Below are positions 36,499 to 44,565 of a stretch of 64,000 bases of DNA, piece by piece. The DNA is from Luteibaculum oceani. Lineage in GTDB: Bacteria > Bacteroidota > Bacteroidia > Flavobacteriales_D > Luteibaculaceae. The notes under the pieces are model-generated. The model made no database searches. It was not told the DNA's origin and saw only the letters and a list, made by a program, of their open reading frames with translations. The translations under genes and the position numbers were made by a program. How positions within the stretch are numbered: the stretch's first letter is position 1; every line of letters begins with the position of its first letter. The stretch is taken from contig NZ_VORB01000005.1 of assembly GCF_007995015.1 (NCBI RefSeq), positions 186,001-250,000 of the forward strand, in the 5' to 3' direction.

Positions 36499-36589
36499 GG
36501 AGAGGTGGCCGAGTGGTCGAAGGCGCACGCCTGGAAAGTGTGTATACCTCTAAAGGGTATCGAGGGTTCGAATCCCTCTCTCTCCGCCA
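36499..36589 (+). tRNA. tRNA-Ser (anticodon GGA)
   Basis: Acceptor GGAGAGG pairs with TCTCTCC; anticodon loop CTGGAAA gives GGA (reads UCC/UCU); a long variable arm marks class II tRNA; T-loop is TTCGAAT. The CCA end is encoded (36587-36589). Discriminator base is G. A terminator is not seen after it; exbB starts 47 bp downstream. Confidence 0.97.
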
Positions 36590-36635
36590 TTTTAACAACA
36601 AAAAAGCAAAAACAGAAAACCCAACTCAACTGGTT

Positions 36636-37511
36636 ATGAAAAAGTTAGTATCAGTATTGGCTCTAAGTGCCATGTTCCTTGTCGGAGCTCCTTCGATGAT
36701 GTTCGCTCAGGAGTCTAGTGAAACTGCAACCGAAGCACAAGCAGAAGGTATGCAAGATGAAATGGCTGCCGACAGCGCTGCAATGGAGGAAACTGCAGTT
36801 GAAGAAGAGCCTGTAGTAGAAGAAACTGCTGGAATTACAGAAGAAGATGTGGCTCCAGAAGAAAAAACTACTGGAATTCACCAAGTTCTTAAAGAAAAAT
36901 TCATCGAGGGTGGTCCTGGATTTATGGCTATCGTATTGGTGTGTTTAATTTTAGGTTTAGCGATTTGTATCGAAAGAATCATTTACCTAAACATGTCTAC
37001 CACCAATACTCAGAAATTACTTTCTGATATCGAGGATGCATTAGCAAGCGGTGGTGTAGAAGCTGCAAAAGAAGTTTGTAGAAGCACGAAAGGACCTATC
37101 GCGAGCATTTTCTACCAAGGACTTTCTCGTTCTGACGAAGGTGTAGAAATGGTTGAAAAATCAGTTATCGCCTACGGTGGTGTACAAATGGGATTACTTG
37201 AAAAAGGAATTTCTTGGATTCAATTATTTATCGCTCTTGCTCCTATGTTAGGATTCATGGGTACGGTAATTGGTATGATTGGTGCATTCGACGCGATTGC
37301 TGCTGAGAACAACATTTCACCTGCGATTGTTGCCGATGGTATTAAAGTAGCACTTCTTACTACTGTATTCGGTCTTATTGTAGCCATTATCCTACAAATT
37401 TTCTACAACTACATCGTAGCTAAAGTTGACAGCATCGTTAACAATATGGAAGATGCTTCAATTTCTTTAGTAGACATTCTAGTTAAGCACGAGCTAACTT
37501 CTAAAAAATAA
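36636..37511 (+). CDS. exbB: MotA/TolQ/ExbB proton channel protein with extended N-terminus
   Basis: Proton channel subunit that powers TonB or a similar envelope machine. 291 residues: signal peptide MKKLVSVLALSAMFLVGAPSMMFA, an acidic Glu/Ala-rich segment (about 26-75), then three membrane helices with the conserved core APMLGFMGTVIGMIGAFDAIA and VALLTTVFGLIVAI. The open frame extends upstream through the tRNA to 36513, but that part is tRNA sequence; ATG 36636 is the real start. Heads an operon of exbB, a membrane protein and two exbD genes with 6-9 bp gaps. Confidence 0.92.
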   Translation: MKKLVSVLALSAMFLVGAPSMMFAQESSETATEAQAEGMQDEMAADSAAMEETAVEEEPVVEETAGITEEDVAPEEKTTGIHQVLKEKFIEGGPGFMAIVLVCLILGLAICIERIIYLNMSTTNTQKLLSDIEDALASGGVEAAKEVCRSTKGPIASIFYQGLSRSDEGVEMVEKSVIAYGGVQMGLLEKGISWIQLFIALAPMLGFMGTVIGMIGAFDAIAAENNISPAIVADGIKVALLTTVFGLIVAIILQIFYNYIVAKVDSIVNNMEDASISLVDILVKHELTSKK

Positions 37512-37519
37512 TTTCCACT

Positions 37520-37933
37520 ATGGAGGAGAATAAAATCGGTCTTGCACTCAACGTTGCCAAAATCGGAATTATCGCACTTGGTATCATCTTCGTATTGATG
37601 ATACTAGGGGGTAACGATGGCATGGTTGGATCTGCATTGACCTTAACCTATGTTGCTTTAGCCGCTAGTGCTATCGCTGCGTTGGGATTTGGTATCTACC
37701 TTTTCCTTACGAATATCAAGAACAACAAAACTGGAATTATTTCTCTTGGAGTTTTTGCTGCAATTATTCTTATTGCTTATGCAACAGCTTCTAGCGACAT
37801 TCCAGCCATTAAACAACAAGTATCTGAAGGTACCGTTAAAATGGTAGGAGGTGGAATTGTAGCTTTCTATATCCTTTTAATTGGTGCGGTTGGATCTATT
37901 GTTTACGCAGAAGTAAGTAAACTTTTTAAATAG
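37520..37933 (+). CDS. Four-helix membrane protein of the exbB/exbD operon
   Basis: Hypothetical inner-membrane protein of 137 residues with about four helices (IGIIALGIIFVLMILGG, YVALAASAIAALGFGIYLFL, IISLGVFAAIILIAYATA, IVAFYILLIGAVGSIVYA). A soluble loop (SSDIPAIKQQVSEGTVKM) separates the last two. It lies between exbB (8 bp) and exbD (6 bp), so it is probably part of the same complex or its assembly. I cannot name a family. Confidence 0.82.
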   Translation: MEENKIGLALNVAKIGIIALGIIFVLMILGGNDGMVGSALTLTYVALAASAIAALGFGIYLFLTNIKNNKTGIISLGVFAAIILIAYATASSDIPAIKQQVSEGTVKMVGGGIVAFYILLIGAVGSIVYAEVSKLFK

Positions 37934-37939
37934 ACTTTT

Positions 37940-38656
37940 ATGTCAAGAAGAACAAGAGAAACACCAGAGATTAATGCCGGTTCTATGGCCGACATTGCCT
38001 TTCTTTTGTTGATATTCTTCCTTGTAACTACTACAATGGATCAGGATACGGGTATCCTACGTCTTTTACCTCCACCACTTGATGAGGAGGTAGAAGATCC
38101 ACCCATTGTAAAAGAGAAAAACGTTTATGAGGTTCTGGTAAACGCAAACGACCAATTGTTGGTAGAAGGTGAACTTATGGCTATTTCCAATCTGAAGGAT
38201 GGAGCTATCGAGTTCTTAACCAATCCTACTAACAGTGATAAACTTCCTCAAAAAGAAAGAATCACTAAGGCTTTGTGTAACCAGCAAATTGCTCAAATCA
38301 AATCTTTCATTGCTCAAGCTCCAGATCGAAAGGATCTTAAAAAAGACCTTGAGAAATGGGAAAACAAACTACAAACAGTTGAACTTATAGGAGAGTATAG
38401 AGAACTTCCAGGTTCAGCAATTATTTCATTGCAAAACGATAACGGTACATCGTACGATATGTACATCCAAGTTCAAAACGAACTTCAAAGTGCCGTTAAC
38501 CAGTTGAGAGACGAGTTGTCAATGGAAAAGTTTGGAAAACCATACAGCGAACTTGATGCTAATGGTGGAGACGATGAAAAAGCTAAAATCTTAGCGATTA
38601 GAGCAGTTTACCCACAACGTATTTCAGAGGCAGAACCAAAAGACACAGGAAACTAA
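37940..38656 (+). CDS. ExbD/TolR-family protein, long form
   Basis: Biopolymer transport protein with one N-terminal membrane helix (ADIAFLLLIFFLVTTTM, about 17-33) carrying the conserved Asp18 region, and a periplasmic domain. At 238 residues it is much longer than ordinary ExbD (about 140); the extra 100 residues lie in the middle (KSFIAQAPDRKDLKKDLEKW, helical) and interrupt the usual fold. First of two exbD genes in the operon. Confidence 0.9.
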   Translation: MSRRTRETPEINAGSMADIAFLLLIFFLVTTTMDQDTGILRLLPPPLDEEVEDPPIVKEKNVYEVLVNANDQLLVEGELMAISNLKDGAIEFLTNPTNSDKLPQKERITKALCNQQIAQIKSFIAQAPDRKDLKKDLEKWENKLQTVELIGEYRELPGSAIISLQNDNGTSYDMYIQVQNELQSAVNQLRDELSMEKFGKPYSELDANGGDDEKAKILAIRAVYPQRISEAEPKDTGN

Positions 38657-38664
38657 GAGATATT

Positions 38665-39129
38665 ATGGCAAAGTTTAAAAAACAAGGTTCTAAATCTCAA
38701 CCAGCAATATCCACTGCTTCGCTTCCGGATATTGTATTCATGCTTCTTTTCTTCTTTATGGTTACCACGGTAATGCGTGAAGTAGAATTAAAGGTAAAGG
38801 TGGATAAACCTCAAGCATCTGAAATTGAGCGTTTAGAAAACAAAGCCCTTGTAGATTACATCTATATTGGACCTCCAACCGATAAAAGATACGGTACAGA
38901 ACCAAAAATTCAGCTAAACGACGTTTTTGCTGAAGTTTCTGATATCGGAACTTTTATCGAAGACAACAGATCTCAAAGAGACGAACAAGAGGTTCCATTA
39001 ATTACAACTTCATTAAAGGTTGATAAACAAACCAAAATGAAGATTGTAACCGATGTAAAACAGGCTTTAAGAAAGGTACAAGCCCTTAAGCTTAACTACT
39101 CAACTCACGAAAGAGCTAGAACTAAATAA
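38665..39129 (+). CDS. ExbD/TolR-family protein
   Basis: 154-residue partner of the previous protein. Membrane helix SLPDIVFMLLFFFMVTTVM with the conserved Asp in LPDIV, then a periplasmic domain ending KQALRKVQALKLNYSTHERA. Pairs of different ExbD proteins with one ExbB are usual in this phylum; heterodimer formation is possible. Last gene of the operon, followed by a strong terminator. Confidence 0.92.
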   Translation: MAKFKKQGSKSQPAISTASLPDIVFMLLFFFMVTTVMREVELKVKVDKPQASEIERLENKALVDYIYIGPPTDKRYGTEPKIQLNDVFAEVSDIGTFIEDNRSQRDEQEVPLITTSLKVDKQTKMKIVTDVKQALRKVQALKLNYSTHERARTK

Positions 39130-39150
39130 GTGTTCTAAACCTATCATACT

Positions 39151-39184
39151 AAAAACCCCGAAGCAAATGCTTTGGGGTTTTTTT
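39151..39184 (+). terminator. Intrinsic terminator of the exbB/exbD operon (bidirectional)
   Basis: 14-nt stem AAAAACCCCGAAGC/GCTTTGGGGTTTTT with one G-T pair and AAAT loop; T-run on the plus strand and A-run before it, so it can also stop the convergent CPBP gene. Confidence 0.92.
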
Positions 39185-39207
39185 ATATCCAAAAAATAAG
39201 TAATCCT

Positions 39208-40152
39208 TTAATCTTCCTTTTCCTCCTCATCCGCAGTAACTGGTACCTCAACTATAATGGGTTCCATCGCGCGCGCGCTCTTTTTATTCAACCAATAAAT
39301 TATTAAGCCACCAAGCGCAAAGGATCCCACTGTTAGCACAATACTTCCAAGATCGTAGTCGGGTATGTCAAACTCGTTTACATCAGCTGTGCTGGGCTGC
39401 AGCCAATGCACTAAAAATAAGGCTAAGGCATTGTTGGCAAAGTGCATAGCCATAGACAGAACCAAATTACCAGTTCTAAGGAAAATCCATCCCAAAACCA
39501 GGCCCAAAACAAAGCGAGGAATGAACCCACCAAATTGCATATGTAGCGCTGAAAAAATAAACGCGCTTAATACAACAGCAGTCCAGCCATTTTTGGTAAA
39601 TAAGTGTATTTCGCGCTGAAGGATCCCTCGGAAAACCAATTCTTCACCCACCGCAGGAACTAGGGCTACCAGGAATAAATTAACACAAAGGGTTGCCAAA
39701 TCCGGGGCACGAACGATCGCCATTGTGAAAAGCCCCGCACTCTTCTCCATTTCTAACAATGACTCCGAGAGTGGTATTTGTTGATTTATATAGGATAAGA
39801 AAGTAACAGCAGGATATAAAACCAAACCAAGGGCTACAGCCGCAATTAAAAGATTGCGTTTTGGTGAGCTTAAAATCAAGTTTTTGGTACCTGATAAGTA
39901 CACCAGGATAAAACCGGGTAAGACCATAAAACCCAAATGTTGAGTAAATAATAAGAACTTATTTGCTCCTACAATCCAGGGCTTATCGTAATCTTTTAGC
40001 ATTTCATAATCCTGCGGTAGACTAAGCCCATAAAGAACTTTTAACAGGTTTACCCCCAATATTGAAGTGACCCCTCCCACAAGGAAGGCAATGCCAATTA
40101 AAAAGAAAATCCGTTGTAAGGGGCTTAGGCTTCGAATAAAGAATGTGACCAT
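39208..40152 (-). CDS. CPBP-family intramembrane glutamic protease
   Basis: A 314-residue membrane protein with about eight helices. Active-site motifs of the Abi/CPBP family are present: GEELVFRGILQREI (EExxxR), FSALHMQFGG (FxxxH) and MAMHFANNALALF. Family members are CAAX prenyl protease relatives, often linked to bacteriocin self-protection, but nothing of that kind is nearby. The last 25 residues are acidic and cytoplasmic. Confidence 0.9.
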   Translation of the reverse strand: MVTFFIRSLSPLQRIFFLIGIAFLVGGVTSILGVNLLKVLYGLSLPQDYEMLKDYDKPWIVGANKFLLFTQHLGFMVLPGFILVYLSGTKNLILSSPKRNLLIAAVALGLVLYPAVTFLSYINQQIPLSESLLEMEKSAGLFTMAIVRAPDLATLCVNLFLVALVPAVGEELVFRGILQREIHLFTKNGWTAVVLSAFIFSALHMQFGGFIPRFVLGLVLGWIFLRTGNLVLSMAMHFANNALALFLVHWLQPSTADVNEFDIPDYDLGSIVLTVGSFALGGLIIYWLNKKSARAMEPIIVEVPVTADEEEKED

Positions 40153-40166
40153 CTTTAACTATTTGG

Positions 40167-40174
40167 TATTTTTG
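40167..40174 (+). promoter_or_regulatory. -7 element of dusB, leaderless layout
   Basis: TATTTTTG (perfect TAnnTTTG) ends 4 bp before the GTG start at 40179, so the mRNA would begin at the start codon. Confidence 0.5.
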
Positions 40175-40178
40175 CACC

Positions 40179-41171
40179 GTGGTAAAGATCGGAAATATAA
40201 ACTTGGGAGAGTTTCCCCTGCTACTGGCTCCCATGGAAGACGTTAGCGACCCTCCATTTAGAGCCTTGTGCAAGAAACACGGTGCAGACTTAATGTATAC
40301 CGAGTTTATTTCATCGGAAGGATTGATTAGGGACGCCGCTAAAAGCGTTCAGAAACTAGATATATATGAATACGAAAGACCTATTGGTATTCAAATATTT
40401 GGATCTGAAATAGACTCCATGATCAAGGCAGCGGAAATTACCGAAGCAAGTAATCCCGACATAATAGATATTAACTACGGTTGCCCTGTTAAAAAAGTGG
40501 CTTGTAAAGGTGCCGGCGCGGGTATTCTTAAGGATATTCCAAAAATGGTTAGCATGACAGCGGAAATTGTAAAACGCTGTAAGCTTCCCGTTACGGTTAA
40601 AACCCGCTTAGGCTGGGATGAAAACTCTAAGCATATTGTAGAGGTTGCAGAACGATTGCAAGACGTGGGAATTCAGGCAATAAGCATACACGGAAGAACC
40701 CGTGCCCAGATGTATAAAGGCGAAGCCGATTGGTCGCTAATTCGCGAGGTTAAAGAAAATCCTCGAATGAATATTCCCGTTTTTGGAAATGGGGATATTG
40801 ATACTCCTGAAAAAGCCCTAGAATACAAAAATAAATTTGGGGTGGATGGAATCATGATAGGGCGAGCTTCGATCGGAAATCCATGGATCTTTAATCAGAT
40901 AAAGGAATACATTTTTAACGGAAAGGTTATTCCCGAACCTCAACTTGCGGAAAAAGTAGAGGCAGTACGGTACCATTTGCAACGCTCTTTAGACTGGAAA
41001 GGAGACACGCTTGGAGTGGTTGAAATGCGCAGGCATTACGCCAACTATTTTAAGGGGATACAAAACTTTAAGCCTTATCGTCAGGTCTTGGTTACCGAGG
41101 ATAATCCAGAAGTACTATTCCAAACTTTGGATGAAATTGCTGATACGTTTGCATTCGCAACTACAGATTAA
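40179..41171 (+). CDS. dusB: tRNA-dihydrouridine synthase
   Basis: FMN enzyme that reduces uridine in the D-loop of tRNA. 330 residues: LLLAPMEDVSDPPFRALCKKHG, DINYGCPVKKVACKGAGAG with the catalytic Cys, KTRLGWDE, ISIHGRTRAQMYKG, GIMIGRASIGNPWIF. The DusB subgroup is the usual assignment for Bacteroidetes. GTG 40179 is the only good start. Its end overlaps the convergent permease gene by 4 bp. Confidence 0.93.
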   Translation: MVKIGNINLGEFPLLLAPMEDVSDPPFRALCKKHGADLMYTEFISSEGLIRDAAKSVQKLDIYEYERPIGIQIFGSEIDSMIKAAEITEASNPDIIDINYGCPVKKVACKGAGAGILKDIPKMVSMTAEIVKRCKLPVTVKTRLGWDENSKHIVEVAERLQDVGIQAISIHGRTRAQMYKGEADWSLIREVKENPRMNIPVFGNGDIDTPEKALEYKNKFGVDGIMIGRASIGNPWIFNQIKEYIFNGKVIPEPQLAEKVEAVRYHLQRSLDWKGDTLGVVEMRRHYANYFKGIQNFKPYRQVLVTEDNPEVLFQTLDEIADTFAFATTD

Positions 41172-42382
41172 AGCAATCTTTTAACTAACCTATTTACGGG
41201 CCAGAAGGTAACTACCGCTATGGCCAATATAGTACCTATAATTAGGAGCAAATCGGTCCATTGCATTGCTACAGGATAAAATTCAACTACCGATCCCTCT
41301 AATCTTAGTAGCCCGATATGCTGTTGGGCTAATACAATGATTACGCCCAAGAATAGCCCTATTGTTAAACCTAACGCGTTAATGAGCAAGGATTGGAAAA
41401 AGAAAACTAAGGAAACACGCTGCTCCGACATTCCAATAACCTTTAATACGAACAAATCCGTTTTTTTCTCCAATACCAATATGCATAGGCTTGCAACTAT
41501 GTTAAAGGCAGCTACTACGAGGATAAAAAACATAATGCTGAAGGATATCCACTTTTCGCTCTGACTGGTTTTAAATAAAACCGCATTCTTTTCAGCTCGA
41601 GTTTCTATTTTAAAATCCGATCCTAATGCAGCTTTTAAGTCAGTTTTAGTCTCTTGAAGATCAGTATTATCATTTAGATAGCAGTAGACACTAGAATACA
41701 AATGGCTATTGTGTATTCTAAATATTTCTCGGTAATTCTCTTTGCTAGTAAACGCGAAGTTGAGATCGTAATCTGCTGTTACGGTAAAGGTGCCTAGTTC
41801 GGTAAAAGCTGTTTTGTTTAAGGCCCCAAAAGCATTTGCCCCCAATTTTGCACCCTTGGGTATATTCATAACAACCAAAGGCTCAATAGAAGGAAATGTA
41901 AAACCTCTTTTTAAATGATAGTGTAATCCGGCACCAAGAATTAAAGACCTATAACTAGGATTAAAAAACTCGTTTATTCCACCTCGGTTAATATGATTTA
42001 GAAATGCGGTATTTTCTACAAATTGTTGATCAACCCCAACCAGTTTCGCCACCAATTGGTTTTTACCCGACTGCAATACAACTTGTCCCTTAAGAACTCC
42101 ACTAATCTCCCTTACATTAGCATTAGAGGTAATTATACCCGCCAGACTATCGGAAAGAAGCAGTTGGCTCCCCTCGATGGGTAAAATTTCTATGGGTGCA
42201 TCTAAACTGCTGTATAATTCCTTTACAAGTTTATCTATACCGTTAAAAGTTGAAAGTACCAGAACCATCGCAAGGCTTACAAAGGCGATAATGGTTCCTG
42301 AAATGAAGGAGATGTAGTTAATTACATTTCTAGATTTTTTGGCGAATAAATATCGCCATGCTATTAGAAATGCAACTCTCAT
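41168..42382 (-). CDS. FtsX/LolE-type ABC transporter permease
   Basis: A 404-residue inner-membrane protein with one N-terminal helix (VINYISFISGTIIAFVSLAMVLVLSTFNGID), a large periplasmic MacB-like domain and three C-terminal helices with the FtsX signature (FNIVASLCILVLEKKTDLFVLKVIG). This is the pattern of LolC/LolE, which release lipoproteins from the inner membrane. No ATPase subunit (LolD) is next to it. Follows rbfA by 4 bp and is the last gene of the hflX-rbfA run. Confidence 0.9.
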   Translation of the reverse strand: MRVAFLIAWRYLFAKKSRNVINYISFISGTIIAFVSLAMVLVLSTFNGIDKLVKELYSSLDAPIEILPIEGSQLLLSDSLAGIITSNANVREISGVLKGQVVLQSGKNQLVAKLVGVDQQFVENTAFLNHINRGGINEFFNPSYRSLILGAGLHYHLKRGFTFPSIEPLVVMNIPKGAKLGANAFGALNKTAFTELGTFTVTADYDLNFAFTSKENYREIFRIHNSHLYSSVYCYLNDNTDLQETKTDLKAALGSDFKIETRAEKNAVLFKTSQSEKWISFSIMFFILVVAAFNIVASLCILVLEKKTDLFVLKVIGMSEQRVSLVFFFQSLLINALGLTIGLFLGVIIVLAQQHIGLLRLEGSVVEFYPVAMQWTDLLLIIGTILAIAVVTFWPVNRLVKRLL

Positions 42383-42386
42383 GGGC

Positions 42387-42722
42387 TTACTTTAAAAGGC
42401 GATCTATTTCAGCAGCGTAGTCTAACGAATCGTCGATATAAAATTGAAGATCTGGAATTTTTCTAAGGTCTTTTGCCAGCCTTTTCCCAAGAACACCCCG
42501 GATATAACCTTTAATTTCTTTCACCTGGTTTAACAGTTCTTCCTTTTCGCCCTTGACAAATAAACTAAGGTAAACACGTGCCAAAGACATGTCTGATGTT
42601 ACCCTTACTTGCGTTACGGTTATAAAGGCACCCCCTAATTTAGACTTAGCAACATCTAAGAAGATTGTAGCTAATTCTCTCTTAATAAGGGCCGATACTT
42701 TTTGCTGTCTTACGCTATCCAT
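42387..42722 (-). CDS. rbfA: 30S ribosome-binding factor
   Basis: KH-fold ribosome maturation factor of 111 residues with QQKVSALIKRELATIFLD, FITVTQVRVTSDMSLARVYLS, RGVLGKRLAKDLRKIPDLQFYIDDSLDYA. It starts 2 bp after hflX and is followed by the permease gene. Confidence 0.93.
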   Translation of the reverse strand: MDSVRQQKVSALIKRELATIFLDVAKSKLGGAFITVTQVRVTSDMSLARVYLSLFVKGEKEELLNQVKEIKGYIRGVLGKRLAKDLRKIPDLQFYIDDSLDYAAEIDRLLK

Positions 42723-42724
42723 GT

Positions 42725-43933
42725 CTAGTATAAAAAGTTGTTGTACGGAAACCTCTTCACGTGAATTTCCCTAACCATATCGTACAAGGTATCTCTTAAC
42801 TCATCGATATGGGTTTTATTAATTGCTGAGATAAAAATAACCTTATCTGGTGACAGCTTCGCCATCCATGAATTTTTGAACTCGGCAAGGCTTTGAGAAT
42901 TCGTTTCCTCGTCCTCAACAAATTCTACCTCCTCTGCTGGTGTAAATTTATACTGGTCAATTTTATTAAACACCACCAAGGTGGGTTTATCCGCAGCCTT
43001 TATATCTGCTAAAGTTTGATTGACCACATCGAATTGCTCCTCGAAATTCTCGTGAGAAATATCCAATACATGCACCAGCACATCAGCTTCTCGAACCTCG
43101 TCCAGTGTACTTTTAAAAGATTCTACCAATTGCGTTGGTAGCTTCCTAATAAATCCAACCGTATCAGAAAGAAGGAAAGGCAAATTATCAATGACTATTT
43201 TCCTTACGGTGGTATCAAGGGTTGCAAAGAGTTTATTTTCTGCGAACACCTCAGATTTACTCAATAAGTTCATAATAGTGGATTTTCCAACATTGGTATA
43301 TCCCACTAAAGCAACCCTAACCATAGCGCCACGGTTAGATCGCTGAACTTCCATTTGCTTATCTATCTTCTCTAACTTTTTCTTTAGGGAAGAAATCTTA
43401 TCGCGCATGATCCGCCTATCGGTTTCAATCTGCGTTTCTCCGGGCCCCCTAAGACCTATACCCCCTTTTTGACGCTCGAGGTGTGTCCACATTCGGGTTA
43501 ACCGAGGCAGCAAATATTCATACTGAGCCAGTTCTACTTGAGTACGTGCATAACTTGTAGAAGCGCGTTGAGCGAAAATATCTAGGATAAGATTGGTTCT
43601 ATCGAGTACTCGAATTTTAAGTTCTCGCTCCAGGTTTCGCAATTGAGAAGGGGTTAATTCATCATCGAAAATGATGAGCTCTAACTCATTGTCCTTTACA
43701 AAGTCTACAATCTCTTGAAGCCTTCCTGTACCAACAAAGGTTTTGTTATGAGGTTTCTCTAACTTTTGGCTAAATTTTTTAACCACATCCACCCCGGCCG
43801 TATCGGCTAAAAACTCTAATTCATCTAGATATTCCTTAAGCTGGGCATCTGTTTGCCCTTGCCATTGAACACCTACTAGAACTGCCTTATCTCGCTGTTT
43901 AGCTGTAGAAAAATGCTTGAATTGATTTCCCAA
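42725..43933 (-). CDS. hflX: Ribosome-associated GTPase HflX
   Basis: GTPase that rescues or splits stalled ribosomes. 402 residues: N-terminal HflX domain (ELEFLADTAGVDVV, TFVGTGRLQEIVDFV, IIFDDELTPSQLRNLE), then GTP-binding motifs GYTNVGKST, DTVGFI, NKID and a Bacteroidetes-type extension. LRGPGETQIETDRR is the family hallmark. Upstream gene 43954-44397 points the same way, 20 bp before it. Confidence 0.94.
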   Translation of the reverse strand: MGNQFKHFSTAKQRDKAVLVGVQWQGQTDAQLKEYLDELEFLADTAGVDVVKKFSQKLEKPHNKTFVGTGRLQEIVDFVKDNELELIIFDDELTPSQLRNLERELKIRVLDRTNLILDIFAQRASTSYARTQVELAQYEYLLPRLTRMWTHLERQKGGIGLRGPGETQIETDRRIMRDKISSLKKKLEKIDKQMEVQRSNRGAMVRVALVGYTNVGKSTIMNLLSKSEVFAENKLFATLDTTVRKIVIDNLPFLLSDTVGFIRKLPTQLVESFKSTLDEVREADVLVHVLDISHENFEEQFDVVNQTLADIKAADKPTLVVFNKIDQYKFTPAEEVEFVEDEETNSQSLAEFKNSWMAKLSPDKVIFISAINKTHIDELRDTLYDMVREIHVKRFPYNNFLY

Positions 43934-43953
43934 TGAATTACCTCCTATCTATT

Positions 43954-44397
43954 TTAGAACCAGGTTCCAAACTCTCTTAAGAAAGGCCAAGGAATGCTTA
44001 CAAAAATGATTACGAATGCAATAGCATATAGCTTAAATGCTTTAGCGTGGGCCAGAACCCCATCGCTCATTCTTTTTGCTTTGCTATAACCAACAGTAGC
44101 CAATGCTATACCTATCAGCATTCCTACCATGTGTTCCATTCCGTAAAATCTGGTTAAACTATTCCCCATAGCCATCCCAAAATCTTCGAAAATCATAGCG
44201 CTTTTAGCACTTTTAAAATACAAAACCAGACCTATTATTAACTGGACATGCAGAAAGATCATGGTGATTAAAAAGGCTTTTTTAATCCCACCATCAAAGG
44301 CTTCATTTCGCTTTCCAATAAAATTGAAAATCACCCATAAAAATCCGGCTAAAATTAAATATCGTAAACCACTGTGGGCGTGCACTAATCCAGTCAT
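43954..44397 (-). CDS. Small four-helix membrane protein, possible b-haem binder
   Basis: A 147-residue inner-membrane protein with four helices. I do not recognise a named family. His6 and His8 at the start, His50 in IFLHVQLIIGL and His89 in YGMEHMVGML are placed like haem ligands of small b-type cytochromes. ATG 44397 is used. It may be co-transcribed with hflX, but no functional link is known. Confidence 0.7.
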   Translation of the reverse strand: MTGLVHAHSGLRYLILAGFLWVIFNFIGKRNEAFDGGIKKAFLITMIFLHVQLIIGLVLYFKSAKSAMIFEDFGMAMGNSLTRFYGMEHMVGMLIGIALATVGYSKAKRMSDGVLAHAKAFKLYAIAFVIIFVSIPWPFLREFGTWF

Positions 44398-44413
44398 CTT
44401 TAAGAATTTGGTA

Positions 44414-44440
44414 CAAAAGTACGCATCAATACGCGAACAA
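44414..44440 (-). promoter_or_regulatory. Promoter of the small membrane protein gene
   Basis: On the minus strand TTG (44440-44438), 16-bp spacer, TACTTTTG (44421-44414), a perfect TAnnTTTG; spacing is one base below the usual 17. Confidence 0.5.
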
Positions 44441-44565
44441 CCACTCTAATACAACTAATGTTTATATAATTCCTTACCAAATTGTGATGCTAAGGTTAAT
44501 CGCTAGTTTAAAAAGTACTTCAGCCTTTTTTATCAATGATTACATTTATGCCAAAATCTAATTTC

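Noticed and set aside
36374-36601. 75-codon minus-strand frame across the tRNA-Ser (with RERDSNPRYPLEVYTLSRRAP)
   Set aside because: It is the reverse translation of the tRNA gene, a common false protein in databases.
36513-36635. N-terminal extension of exbB back into the tRNA
   Set aside because: The sequence is tRNA; the signal peptide begins at ATG 36636.
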